NCBI RefSeq assembly: GCF_012912105.1
Contig: NZ_QMEA01000025.1
Location: forward strand, 4,757-57,453
Length of the DNA stretch: 52,697 nt
Direction of reading: 5' to 3'
Source: Brasilonema sp. UFV-L1
GTDB lineage: Bacteria > Cyanobacteriota > Cyanobacteriia > Cyanobacteriales > Nostocaceae
The notes under the pieces were generated by a model, which did no database searches, was not told the DNA's origin, and saw nothing but the letters and a program-made list of their open reading frames with translations. Positions 26,062-35,045 of this stretch are shown here, piece by piece (position 1 is the stretch's first letter; each line of letters begins with the position of its first letter). Position numbers and translations under genes: made by a program.

Positions 26062-27744
26062 ATGCCAGATGTTCGGTTCGATAAATACTACGGTTATCAA
26101 GATTTAACACGTATCCTTCATGCTTATGCTCAGGAATTTCCCCAGCTTGTGGGTATAGAAAGCATCGGCAAGAGCTACGAAGAGCGTGACATCTGGCTGC
26201 TTACAGTCACCAATTTTGCTACAGGTTCGGATAGCCAAAAGCCTGCCTTCTGGGTTGATGGTAATATCCACTCCACGGAGGTAGCAGCATCGAGTGTGTG
26301 TCTGTACCTCTTACAAACATTAGTGACAAGCTACGGAACTCACCCAGATATAACCCGTTGTCTGGACACCCGCGCTTTCTACATTTGTCCCCGCGTCAAC
26401 CCTGATGGCGCTGAGTTGGCATTAGCGGATTCGCCGAAATTTATTCGCTCTAGCACCCGTCCTTATCCCTATGATCAGGAAGATGAGGACGGTTTAGTCA
26501 TTGAAGATATAGATTCTGATCGCCGCATTTTAATGATGCGAATTCCTGATCCTAACGGAACCTGGAAAATTTGCCCAACCGAACCACGTCTATTAGTGGC
26601 TCGTGAACCAACAGAAACAGGTGGGCAATATTACCGAGTTTTGCCAGAAGGGCGTATAGAAAATTATGACGGAGTCCAAATTCACTTCCAGCCTACCAAA
26701 GAAGGGCTAGACTTAAACCGTAATTTTCCCAATCAGTGGCGACAAGAGCATGAACAAGTAGGCTCTGGTCCTTATCCTACATCTGAACCGGAGGTGCGAT
26801 CGCTTGTACAATTTATCAGCACTCATCCAAACATCACAGGAGCAACTACGTTCCACACTTTCAGTGGTGTTTTATTACGCGCCTACAGCTATGAAAGCGA
26901 TCAGGAATTACCTGTTAAAGACTTGCGTACCTACCAACGCATCGGCAAAAAAGGGACTGAGCTAACTGAATACCCCGCTATCTCTGGATTTCATGAGTTT
27001 CGTTATCATCCCAAACAGGTTATCGGCGGTACTTTCCACGACTGGATTTATGAACACCAAGGTGTCTTTGGCTGGACGGTAGAAGTTTGGAGTCCTCAGC
27101 GCCAAGCAGGAATTACTGAGTATAAATATATTGAATGGCAATGGGAACACCCCTTAGAAGATGACCTGAAGCTACTGCGTTGGAGCGACGAACAATTGGG
27201 CGGAAAAGGTTATGTAGAATGGTATCCGTTCGACCATCCGCAACTTGGACCAGTTGAACTGGGTGGTTGGGATACTATGTATGCTTGGTCAAATCCACCA
27301 CCAGAATTTCTAGAGAAGGAAATTGCTCGTTTTCCCGACTGGCTAGTGTGGCATCTATTAATCTCTCCCCAGTTGGAGATTTATGAAGCGAGTGTCCACA
27401 ACTTGGGTGATGGTATTTATCGGGTGATTTTAGTTATACACAATACAGGCTGGCTACCTACTTATGTGACAGAAAAAGCTCTAGAGAAAAAGCTGGTGCG
27501 GGGTTGTATCTGCGAAATTGAGTTACCTGTTGGTGCAACTTTAGAGACAGGTAAGCCGCGTGAAGAGTTGGGCCAATTAGAGGGACGCGCCTATAAACCT
27601 TCAGTTCCCATTCGGCGACATGCAGATCTTACCCAAGACAGAGCGAAGGTAGAATGGATCGTGCGATCGCCTCTAGGTGGTACAGTCAAACTGTCAGCTC
27701 GTCATGAGCGTGCGGGAGTTGTATATACTGAGGTAATTTTGTAG
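26062..27744 (+). CDS. M14 family zinc carboxypeptidase
   Basis: The 560-residue protein has a metallocarboxypeptidase A-like domain. Zinc ligands His70 and Glu73 are in GNIHSTEVAA; PRVNPDGAELAL and DLNRNFPNQW are the substrate-binding blocks; the third ligand is His in ATTFHTFSGVLLRAY; the catalytic Glu is in WTVEVWSP. An unusually long loop (about 125-200) lies between the second block and LDLNRNFP, and a C-terminal ~130-residue beta domain follows (ISPQLEIYEASVHNLGDGIY). No signal peptide is evident, so it is probably cytoplasmic. The substrate is unknown. It is a complete single gene. Confidence 0.9.
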   Translation: MPDVRFDKYYGYQDLTRILHAYAQEFPQLVGIESIGKSYEERDIWLLTVTNFATGSDSQKPAFWVDGNIHSTEVAASSVCLYLLQTLVTSYGTHPDITRCLDTRAFYICPRVNPDGAELALADSPKFIRSSTRPYPYDQEDEDGLVIEDIDSDRRILMMRIPDPNGTWKICPTEPRLLVAREPTETGGQYYRVLPEGRIENYDGVQIHFQPTKEGLDLNRNFPNQWRQEHEQVGSGPYPTSEPEVRSLVQFISTHPNITGATTFHTFSGVLLRAYSYESDQELPVKDLRTYQRIGKKGTELTEYPAISGFHEFRYHPKQVIGGTFHDWIYEHQGVFGWTVEVWSPQRQAGITEYKYIEWQWEHPLEDDLKLLRWSDEQLGGKGYVEWYPFDHPQLGPVELGGWDTMYAWSNPPPEFLEKEIARFPDWLVWHLLISPQLEIYEASVHNLGDGIYRVILVIHNTGWLPTYVTEKALEKKLVRGCICEIELPVGATLETGKPREELGQLEGRAYKPSVPIRRHADLTQDRAKVEWIVRSPLGGTVKLSARHERAGVVYTEVIL

Positions 27745-27782
27745 TTATGTAGTTCTATATACAAGATAACTTAACATTCACT

Positions 27783-27837
27783 AGTTCCTTTAGCAGATGT
27801 TGAAGAGAAACAAAGGTAGCTATTTTGCTAAAGGACT
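27783..27837. promoter_or_regulatory. Inverted repeat upstream of response regulator gene
   Basis: AGTTCCTTTAGCA (27783-27795) and TGCTAAAGGACT (27826-27837) are inverse complements apart from one extra T. It lies 16 bp before the ATG of the response regulator. It may be a 5'-UTR hairpin or the terminator stem of the M14 gene; there is no T-run. Confidence 0.45.
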
Positions 27838-27853
27838 AATCCGTAAGTAAGCT

Positions 27854-28270
27854 ATGTCAACAAAGCACATTTTGGTAATTGATGATGAGAAAAATTTATG
27901 TATCATCATTAAAACTTGCTTGGAATACTTTGGGGGCTGGCAAGTACGCACATCTACTGAAAGCAAGCATGGACTGTTATTGGCTTCTACTGAAGTTCCC
28001 GATGCCATTTTGCTGGATGTAATCATGCCGAAGATGGACGGATTAATGGTGCTGACTGCACTGCAAAGTCATTCGATGACTCAAAATATTCCAGTTATTT
28101 TGCTGACTGCTAAGGTGGAAAAGCAAGATTTAATACAATATACGCGCTTAAGCATTGCGGGAATAATTGTCAAACCTTTTGATCCGTTAAAACTCGCGGT
28201 GCAAGTGGCAGAACTCTTAAAATGGGAGAAAATTGAAAACGTAAGAATTCACGCCCATCAAAGTCAATGA
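27854..28270 (+). CDS. Single-domain response regulator (CheY-like)
   Basis: The 138-residue protein is a receiver domain alone. VIDDEKNL has the acidic pocket, Asp in AILLDVIMPKMDGL is the phospho-acceptor (about residue 58), ILLTAKVE carries the Thr, and GIIVKPFDPLKLA the Lys. There is no output domain, so it works through protein contacts or in a phosphorelay. No kinase gene lies next to it. ATG 27854 is the natural start. Confidence 0.93.
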   Translation: MSTKHILVIDDEKNLCIIIKTCLEYFGGWQVRTSTESKHGLLLASTEVPDAILLDVIMPKMDGLMVLTALQSHSMTQNIPVILLTAKVEKQDLIQYTRLSIAGIIVKPFDPLKLAVQVAELLKWEKIENVRIHAHQSQ

Positions 28271-28352
28271 ATAGTTATCAGTGAACAGTGAACAGTAAAC
28301 AGTAAACAATGAACAGTAATAACTGGTAACTGACAACTGATAACTGATAACT
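28268..28352. repeat. Heptamer array AGTGAAC/AGTAAAC/ACTGATA
   Basis: After the response regulator stop, units AGTGAAC, AGTAAAC and AATGAAC alternate with a 7-bp period, then the partly inverse AACTGATAACTGATAACTGA. The two halves can pair as a hairpin, so the array may also work as a transcription terminator between convergent genes. Confidence 0.8.
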
Positions 28353-28379
28353 GATATTCACCGAATTTTGAATTGCCCA

Positions 28380-30719
28380 TCACTCCATCCGTTGCAGGTG
28401 TGCAACTTTTGGATCAATAATTTTTTGCCCCAAACTGTCAAACTTAATCGCCAGAGAAACTTTATTTCCCGAACCAAAAATGTGAGTGATTTCTCCAATT
28501 CCAAAGCTTTTGTGCAGAACTTTCTCGCCGACTTTCCAAGTTTCAGCAGTTCCTTGCTTTCGTTGGGTGACACGCTGTGATGAATTCCCAGCAGCACCTT
28601 TTGTATAAGCAACACTTTTGTGTCGAGTCATTACTAACTCTTCAGGTAACTCGTCGAGAAATTGCGATCGCACTGCTGGTTCTCTTGAACCATAAAGGCG
28701 GCGTTCGCGGGCGTGGGTTAAATACAGCCGTTCTTGGGCGCGAGTAATCCCCACGTAACACAAGCGGCGTTCTTCTTCCAAAGATGCTGGATCATTTATT
28801 GAACGGTAATTGGGAAATAGCCCTTGTTCCATTCCTACCAAGAACACAACAGGAAATTCCAAGCCTTTGGAGGCGTGTAAAGTCATCAGTGAAACTGCTG
28901 TTTGTCCTTCTTTTAAATTGTCTAAATCGGAACTCAATGCAGTATTGGCAAGGAAAGATTGCAGAGTGACATCATCGTTTTCTTCTTCAAATTGCAGCAC
29001 TGCGTTGAATAATTCTTGGACGTTTTGCAATCTGTCTTCTGCTTCATCTGTACTCTGTGTTTCCAAGTCTTTGATGTATCCAGAGTCTTCCAACACTCCT
29101 TGGACAAGTTGAGAAACTGGAACTGTTTCTATTTGTTCTTGCCAATTCCGAATCATTTTAGCAAAACCATTGACAGCTTTTGCAGAACGTCCTGCTAATG
29201 AATTGACGGATGTTTCATCACTGAGTATTTCCCACAAAGTTGTACCTAATTCTCTGGCGGCGTTATTCAGTGCGTCGATGGTGGCTTTACCAATACCGCG
29301 CCGGGGAGTATTGATGACTCGTGACAAACTGAGTGTATCGGCTGGGTTGGCGATCGCCCGTAAGTAAGCCAAGATATCTTTAATTTCTTTGCGATCATAA
29401 AACTTGATTCCTCCGACAACTGTGTAGGGAATTCCCAACCGTACTAACAATTCTTCAAAAGGTCGAGATTGGGCATTGGTACGATAAAGTATGGCAAAAC
29501 TTCCCCAATTTATCTCTGGATGCTGGTTTTCCAAAGAACGAATTTGGTTGATGACAAAATCTGCTTCCGCAATTTCATCATCTGCTTTATGACAAAAAAT
29601 CTCCTCACCAGCACTTCTTGTTGCTTTGAGGATTTTATCAATACGTTGAGTGTTATTTTCAATCAGTTCGTTTGCTGCTTGCAGAATATTTTCGCAAGAG
29701 CGATAATTCTCTTCCAGCTTCACCATTGTGCGGGTGTCTTCATCCGGTAAGCCGTCACCAAAATCTTGCTGAAAGTCCAACAAAATGGTGAAGTCTGCCA
29801 TTCTAAATGAGTAAATCGATTGATCTGCATCACCCACGACGAAAGTAGAACGATTTGTCCAATCCCAATTACTCTTTTTAGTTTCGTTATTTGTCGTCAA
29901 CAAGCGAATCAGTTCGTATTGGGTGCGGTTGGTATCTTGATATTCATCTACCAGGATATGGCGAAACTTGTTATGCCAATAACCTAAAACTTGCTCGTTC
30001 TGCTGAAACAATCTTACAGGAACGAGAATGAGATCATCAAAGTCGAGAGCGTTGTTCTCTGCAAGTCGGCTTTGATAGTGATTATAAACTTCTGCAATCA
30101 CCCGTCCGCGATAATTAGGTTGTTCTCTCTCAAATTCTTTGGGTGATAAGCCTTGGTTTTTGGCATTGCTAATGGCGTAGCGGACAGAACGAGGTTCAAA
30201 TTTTTTATTATCTAGGTTAAGTTGTTTGGTAACGATTTCTTTAACCAGGCTTTGGGCGTCCGACTCATCAAAGATGGAAAAATTCCGCGTCCACTGACGT
30301 CCTTTTTCGTCTTGGTATTTGTCGATGTCAAACCGGAGAACGCGAGAAAGGAGACTGTGGAAAGTACCGCACCACATTTCTTTAATATAAGTTTTCCAGA
30401 CTTTCGACCTGAGTTTCATTTGGTCGTATTCTGGTAATAAATCAAATCGCTCGTTGTATTCTGTGATTGCCAGGCGATCGGCAAATAACTTTTGAATACG
30501 TTCTTTCATTTCCCGTGCAGCTTTGTTGGTGAAAGTTACCGCCAGGATATTTTCTGGATCGACACGGTGTTCCAAAATAAGATTAGCAATACGATAAGTC
30601 AGCGCTCGTGTTTTGCCGGAACCCGCACCAGCAACAACAAGTAAAGGCCCGCAATGATGTTCAACAGCGCGGCGTTGACTAGGGTTAAGATGACTGAGGA
30701 AGTCTGTGGTTGTTGTCAT
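28380..30719 (-). CDS. pcrA: ATP-dependent DNA helicase PcrA/UvrD
   Basis: The 779-residue SF1A helicase acts in nucleotide excision repair, replication restart and RecA removal. Motifs in order: LNPSQRRAVEH (Q), VVAGAGSGKTRALTYRI (Walker A), ILAVTFTNKAAREMKERI (Ia), HILVDEYQDTNRTQYEL (II), VVGDADQSIYSFRMAD (III), LEENYRS (IV), SLMTLHASKGLEFPVVFLVG (V) and CYVGITRAQERLYLTHA (VI). The C-terminus has the PcrA-type Tudor-like segment KVLHKSFGIGEITHIFGSG, which contacts RNA polymerase in other bacteria. Length and order are normal. Monocistronic on the minus strand. Confidence 0.96.
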   Translation of the reverse strand: MTTTTDFLSHLNPSQRRAVEHHCGPLLVVAGAGSGKTRALTYRIANLILEHRVDPENILAVTFTNKAAREMKERIQKLFADRLAITEYNERFDLLPEYDQMKLRSKVWKTYIKEMWCGTFHSLLSRVLRFDIDKYQDEKGRQWTRNFSIFDESDAQSLVKEIVTKQLNLDNKKFEPRSVRYAISNAKNQGLSPKEFEREQPNYRGRVIAEVYNHYQSRLAENNALDFDDLILVPVRLFQQNEQVLGYWHNKFRHILVDEYQDTNRTQYELIRLLTTNNETKKSNWDWTNRSTFVVGDADQSIYSFRMADFTILLDFQQDFGDGLPDEDTRTMVKLEENYRSCENILQAANELIENNTQRIDKILKATRSAGEEIFCHKADDEIAEADFVINQIRSLENQHPEINWGSFAILYRTNAQSRPFEELLVRLGIPYTVVGGIKFYDRKEIKDILAYLRAIANPADTLSLSRVINTPRRGIGKATIDALNNAARELGTTLWEILSDETSVNSLAGRSAKAVNGFAKMIRNWQEQIETVPVSQLVQGVLEDSGYIKDLETQSTDEAEDRLQNVQELFNAVLQFEEENDDVTLQSFLANTALSSDLDNLKEGQTAVSLMTLHASKGLEFPVVFLVGMEQGLFPNYRSINDPASLEEERRLCYVGITRAQERLYLTHARERRLYGSREPAVRSQFLDELPEELVMTRHKSVAYTKGAAGNSSQRVTQRKQGTAETWKVGEKVLHKSFGIGEITHIFGSGNKVSLAIKFDSLGQKIIDPKVAHLQRME

Positions 30720-30983
30720 GGGCGTGAGGAGTTCTTACGACAAAGCTGCAGGTATCGCTGAATTTGAAGTCAAAAAGAGTAACTAATGCTTAGGCTACAC
30801 TATCCTAGCGAAACTCAGTCAATCTTATTAATACTTTCGAGTCTGCTTTGGTTGAACAATGTTAAAGCAGAAGTTGGCTTTTCTTGATTTTGTTGTATAT
30901 TACGGTTTGTAACAATACTGAATAGTTCAACGACAGCCAGTATGACAATTATTTGTAAAAGATTATCACATCCTAATCACAAA

Positions 30984-31054
30984 GCCGATGGCGGGATTTG
31001 AACCCGCGACCGCTCGATTACGAATCGAGTGCTCTACCACTGAGCCACATCGGC
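30984..31054 (-). tRNA. tRNA-Thr(CGT)
   Basis: On the minus strand the 71-nt sequence begins GCCGATG and ends CATCGGC, a 7-bp acceptor stem with no mismatch. The D arm is GCTCAGTGGTAGAGC, the anticodon stem-loop CTCGATTCGTAATCGAG gives anticodon CGT (codon ACG, threonine), and the T arm is GCGGGTTCAAATCCCGC. The CCA end is not encoded. It reads away from the DUF3493 gene. Confidence 0.95.
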
Positions 31055-31077
31055 ATACTTCCGATAGATTATAACTT

Positions 31078-31338
31078 ATGACAGAACAAAATAACAAAAA
31101 TCGTATGAAATCAGAACAATACGCCCGTCTGAAAGCAGAAGCAACAGCCCCTTATCGGGGCTTACGGCAATTTATCTATATAGCTTGCGGTGCTTCTGGT
31201 TTTATCGGCGTATTCATCTTTCTTTCTAGGCTACTTGCGGGGCGTGATGTTGAAAGCACTTTGCCAAACTTGGCACTTCAAATAGGAATCGTCGCTTTAA
31301 TGGTTTTTCTTTGGCGTTGGGATTCGCGTAAACGCTGA
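31078..31338 (+). CDS. DUF3493 family small membrane protein
   Basis: The 86-residue protein has a hydrophilic N-terminus with RLKAEATAPYRGLRQFIY (family hallmark), a first membrane helix (IACGASGFIGVFIFLSRLL), and a second (ALQIGIVALMVFLWRW). DUF3493 proteins are restricted to cyanobacteria and plastids; plant relatives take part in photosystem II assembly, but the cyanobacterial role is not settled. ATG 31078 begins 23 bp beyond the tRNA gene, which is on the other strand, so its promoter must overlap the tRNA. Confidence 0.88.
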   Translation: MTEQNNKNRMKSEQYARLKAEATAPYRGLRQFIYIACGASGFIGVFIFLSRLLAGRDVESTLPNLALQIGIVALMVFLWRWDSRKR

Positions 31339-31397
31339 CTAAATTGTCACTGTTGGTCAACATCAAGGTAAAATCCAAAAATTGGTCAATTCAAAAA

Positions 31398-31428
31398 TCT
31401 TTCTTTTTTTTTTCTTTTTTTTTCTTTT
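31398..31428. repeat. 31-nt pyrimidine tract between convergent genes
   Basis: A nearly pure T tract with single C interruptions (TCTTTC, then T10, C, T9, C, T4). It lies between the convergent DUF3493 and DUF3365 genes. No strong hairpin precedes it on the plus strand. Confidence 0.8.
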
Positions 31429-31463
31429 GAATTTCTCCGGATTGCGAATGCGTGAACTGTAGT

Positions 31464-32387
31464 TCAAGTTTCTCCTATTCCTCCTGTATTTCCTCCATGA
31501 GTACGTCTAATTCTTTTCATTGCCATTTCTAAACTTAACTTCATCCGTTTAAAAGCTTTGGCAAGATTACCAATCTCATCATTAGAAATTTGATCAAAAT
31601 CAACTTCTAAATGCCCTGTGCTAACTTCTTCAGCGACGCGAGTTATGCGTTTGAGGGGAAGAATAACCTCTCGCTGCAAAAAGAGATTGACGAGAAAAAT
31701 GACCGCTATAAAAACAGCAGATACAATTCCCACTATCAAGAAAGAAGATTGATGGGCTTTTTCGATAACTTTGCTCGCTGGTAATGAAACAATTTGAGCC
31801 GCTACAATATCGTTCAGATTCCATCCAAATCCACCAGTTGCGCCAAAGCGCTCAATCATTGTTTTTGGTGCAGCCTCAGGATTGCTATGACACTGAAGAC
31901 AGCTTTCTTGCTTAATTGCTAACGGACGAGCAATATAAAAGACATCGCCTCCTGGAAGTGAGCGAAATCCACGCACCTCTTTTAAATTTTTTTCCTTGAT
32001 AAAACGCTCGAAAATTTTCGTCTCAAAGCTGTCAGCTTTATCCCGAAGATTAGTCGGATTTACTGCTGCTTCTTTATAGAAAAACTCACGATATTCTGGT
32101 CTTTTTCGTAGAATTTCAAAAACTTCTCGTGCTGAATACGCAGATACAGTTTGGGGCAAAAACTTTTCTTCCAGTTTGTCAGAGAGTTCTGGAGTAATTT
32201 GAGTAATTGTGTACTCACGGACAGAAGTCATTGTATCGATAAGTGTTAAAGCTCTTGAGGCAATTTCATTGATCGCATTCTGTCTTAGTAAAGCAGAAAG
32301 AGCCAACCCACTTACGCTCAAACCTACTACAAGAATGACAAGAAGCAAAACTGTGAATTTTTGTCTCAATTTTAAGTTTTTAAACAT
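31464..32387 (-). CDS. Haem-motif DUF3365 (Tll0287-like) sensor with HAMP domain
   Basis: The 307-residue protein has a first membrane helix (about 11-34), an extracytoplasmic DUF3365 domain (about 40-210), a second helix (215-237) and a HAMP linker (about 238-290; PLKRITRVAEEVSTGHLEVD and DEIGNLAKAFKRMK). Cys163, Cys166 and His167 form a CxxCH c-type haem site (ESCLQCHSNPE), as in the related soluble cyanobacterial protein Tll0287. It should therefore be a haem-containing redox or gas sensor. It has no kinase, cyclase or methyl-accepting output after HAMP; the last 15 residues are a Gly/Thr/Arg tail. Either the output partner is a separate protein, or the C-terminus was lost. The next upstream gene is a Ser/Thr kinase on the other strand. 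Confidence 0.88.
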   Translation of the reverse strand: MFKNLKLRQKFTVLLLVILVVGLSVSGLALSALLRQNAINEIASRALTLIDTMTSVREYTITQITPELSDKLEEKFLPQTVSAYSAREVFEILRKRPEYREFFYKEAAVNPTNLRDKADSFETKIFERFIKEKNLKEVRGFRSLPGGDVFYIARPLAIKQESCLQCHSNPEAAPKTMIERFGATGGFGWNLNDIVAAQIVSLPASKVIEKAHQSSFLIVGIVSAVFIAVIFLVNLFLQREVILPLKRITRVAEEVSTGHLEVDFDQISNDEIGNLAKAFKRMKLSLEMAMKRIRRTHGGNTGGIGET

Positions 32388-32933
32388 AACGCCAGAACTT
32401 GTTTTGAGAAAAATATAAAGAGCAAATAATTGAACTTATGTCTTTTCGATAGCATGAACAGACTGAGAATGTAAATCATTCTAAAATAGTTCTGCAGTCT
32501 TCCCGATTATGTACGTATTTTTTTTTGAAAAAATTAATAAACAATAGAATTCATACCATATTTTTTCCAACAATTAAGACATTTTTGAGTTTTTTTTTTC
32601 AATTATATATTTATCAACTTAAAACCTTTTGCTTTTGTTGCATCTCACTTTTGGATGAATTGTATTTCTCAATTTTATAATGAAAACATAACCACTCTGC
32701 TCGTGAACTTTTGAAACAAATATTAAGATAAGTAAGTAGGTACAAATAAAGTTAACTCGTTCAGGAGGATTATTTGGAGGAAATGCGGGAGTCACGTAGC
32801 GCAGAAGCCGGGTTTCCAACGCCTAATGGGAGAACTAGTTCCCTTTATCTTCTTATCTGTCCATTTTCCGCTTTATCCTGATCTAGCTATAATAACGTGC
32901 CAAAATAAATAGCATAATGAAGTTATTAATCTA
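32388..32933. other. Divergent intergenic region, AT-rich
   Basis: This stretch of about 545 bp separates the DUF3365 gene (minus) and the kinase-WD40 gene (plus). Long T and A runs occur near 32518-32602. Near 32790-32825 there is GCGCAGAAGCCGGGTTTCCA, part of the AACCCGGTTTC repeat family. No gene or RNA is supported. Confidence 0.5.
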
Positions 32934-34814
32934 ATGGTCTGGAATGCAGGATATGCGTTGTTTGGGGGACGCTACATCATCAAAAGAAAATTGGGCGAAG
33001 GTGGAATTGGTATCACCTATCTCGCCAGAAATGAACGAAATGAACTGCGAGTCATTAAAACTCTAAGAGAAGACATTATTAATGACGATACCTGGAAACC
33101 ACATCAAACTAAATTAAAGCAAGACTTCCGCGATGAAGCTATTCGGCTTGCTGTCTGTCGCCATCCTCATATAGTGCAAATCGAAAATATCTTTGATGAA
33201 GGCGATTTGCCCTGCATGGTCATAGAGTACATTGAGGGTGAAGACTTAGGCAAGCGCCTTCGGCGTCTGGGAGTGTTATCAGAAGTGGAAGCACTTTTGT
33301 ACATTCGGCAAATCGGTGACGCATTGAAGGTGATTCATAGTAAAGGTTTGCTGCATCGAGATATCAAACCACGTAACATTATGATCCGCGCTGGCAAATC
33401 AGAAGCTGTGCTGATTGATTTTGGTATTGCCAGAGAATTTATTCCCAATGTTATCCAAAGGCATACAGTGTATCGCACTCCTGGTTTTGCCCCCCCAGAA
33501 CAGTATGAATTGGAAGCGCTGCGGGGAGAATATATTGATGTATATGCACTAGCTGCTACCTTGTATAGTTTAGTGACCGGAGTCACACCAAGGAGTGCTG
33601 AGGATAGACGACGCCGTAACATGCCCCTTGAACCACCGAAGTCTCTCAATCCTAATATAAGTGATGTAGTCAATCAAGCAATTATGAAGGGGATGGATTT
33701 GCAAGCCAATCTCCGCCCCCAGTCTGTACAGGAGTGGCTGGATTTATTGGACGTTGAATTCAGCGAGACTTCTGCGACACAGGTGATCACACCTCGTCGC
33801 GCACCACTTCCTAATTATCACTCTCCACCCGACAACCCACAACGACTGGGAGCATCTGTTGTACCTTTTCAAAAGTGGCAATGCGTACGTACCCTCAGAG
33901 GTCATTCGAGTATGGTTGTTAGTGTTGCGATTAGCTCTGATGGACGGGCTCTAGCCAGTGGTAGTAATGATCATACAATTAAACTGTGGCAACTAGAAAC
34001 TGGGAAACTCCTGCGTACCTTTGGTGGTTGGTTTTCTGGTCATTCCAGCATTGTTCATGCGATCGCCTTTAGTCCAGATGGACAGTTACTTGCAAGTGGC
34101 AGCTGGGATGAAACAATCAAACTGTGGCAGGTTAGCAGAGGAAAAGAAATTCGTACATTGACTAGCTATGGCAACTGGATCAATTCTGTAGCCTTTAGTC
34201 CAATACTCCCGAAACTCTTTTATGCACAAGAAGAAGCTTACATGCGAGGGTGGATATTAGCGAGTGGCAATGCTGATAGCACTGTCAAGCTTTGGGTTGT
34301 CAGTACAGGTATAGAAATTAGCACTTTTACCGGTCATTTGGACTCAGTATGGTCAGTTGCTTTTAGTCCGGATGGACAACTTTTAGCTAGTGGTAGTGCT
34401 GACTGTACAATCAAGCTTTGGCAAGTCAATACAGGTAGAGAAATTCACAGCTTCACAGGTCATTCTTTTTTTGTTAAATCTGTTACCTTCAGTCCAGATG
34501 GAAGACTTTTGGCAAGTGGCAGTGATGACAACACAATTAAGCTTTGGCAAGTCAGTACAGGAAAAGAAATTCACAGCTTCACAGGTCATTTGGATGCAGT
34601 CTGTTCAGTGACTTTTAGCCCGGATGGACAGCTTCTAGCTAGCGGTAGTTGGGACAAAACTATCAAAATCTGGCAGATAAGTACAGGTACTGAACTCTGC
34701 ACTCTTCATGGTCATTCTAATTACGTCAGGTCCGTTGCCTTTAGTCCAGATGGACAGACCATTGTCAGTGGTAGTGATGACGATACTATCAAAATTTGGC
34801 GATATCAGCCCTAA
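32934..34814 (+). CDS. Serine/threonine protein kinase with C-terminal seven-bladed WD40 propeller
   Basis: The 626-residue protein has a Hanks-type kinase domain (about 12-280): glycine loop LGEGGIGITYL, catalytic loop LLHRDIKPRNIMI, metal-binding IDFGIAREF and YRTPGFAPPEQYE. WD40 repeats fill about 322-626. Seven blades can be counted by their ends (NDHTIKLW, WDETIKLW, ADSTVKLW, ADCTIKLW, DDNTIKLW, WDKTIKIW, DDDTIKIW), enough for a closed propeller. Blade 3 carries an insertion (SPILPKLFYAQEEAYMRGW) not found in the others. No membrane helix. Cyanobacterial kinases of this type are probably scaffolded by the propeller; partners are unknown. Near-identical blade DNA implies recent homogenisation. 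Confidence 0.95.
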   Translation: MVWNAGYALFGGRYIIKRKLGEGGIGITYLARNERNELRVIKTLREDIINDDTWKPHQTKLKQDFRDEAIRLAVCRHPHIVQIENIFDEGDLPCMVIEYIEGEDLGKRLRRLGVLSEVEALLYIRQIGDALKVIHSKGLLHRDIKPRNIMIRAGKSEAVLIDFGIAREFIPNVIQRHTVYRTPGFAPPEQYELEALRGEYIDVYALAATLYSLVTGVTPRSAEDRRRRNMPLEPPKSLNPNISDVVNQAIMKGMDLQANLRPQSVQEWLDLLDVEFSETSATQVITPRRAPLPNYHSPPDNPQRLGASVVPFQKWQCVRTLRGHSSMVVSVAISSDGRALASGSNDHTIKLWQLETGKLLRTFGGWFSGHSSIVHAIAFSPDGQLLASGSWDETIKLWQVSRGKEIRTLTSYGNWINSVAFSPILPKLFYAQEEAYMRGWILASGNADSTVKLWVVSTGIEISTFTGHLDSVWSVAFSPDGQLLASGSADCTIKLWQVNTGREIHSFTGHSFFVKSVTFSPDGRLLASGSDDNTIKLWQVSTGKEIHSFTGHLDAVCSVTFSPDGQLLASGSWDKTIKIWQISTGTELCTLHGHSNYVRSVAFSPDGQTIVSGSDDDTIKIWRYQP

Positions 34815-34940
34815 TTTCGTTAAATTTTATCTTTCCGACTCAGTACTTGGTGCAGTGAAATCCTTCTAACTCTCTAGATAGACTCAATCTTTCCCAAAAA
34901 TTGAAACAATGAGGACAGTCAACCCAATTTTGGCTTGTTA

Positions 34941-34980
34941 TCTCAACTGATACGCTTTTATCGAAGCGTGTCAGTTGAGA
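34941..34980 (+). promoter_or_regulatory. Strong 17-bp hairpin between kinase-WD40 and SDH protease genes
   Basis: TCTCAACTGATACGCTT (34941-34957) pairs with AAGCGTGTCAGTTGAGA (34964-34980) with a single mismatch around a 6-nt loop. No T-run follows. It may be an mRNA stability hairpin, terminator or small repeat, and lies 65 bp before the next start codon. Confidence 0.7.
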
Positions 34981-35045
34981 AGCTTGCCCTAGTTAGGTAA
35001 CTAATAGGCAATTAATTTTAATTGTGTTTTCATTTTGAATTGCAT

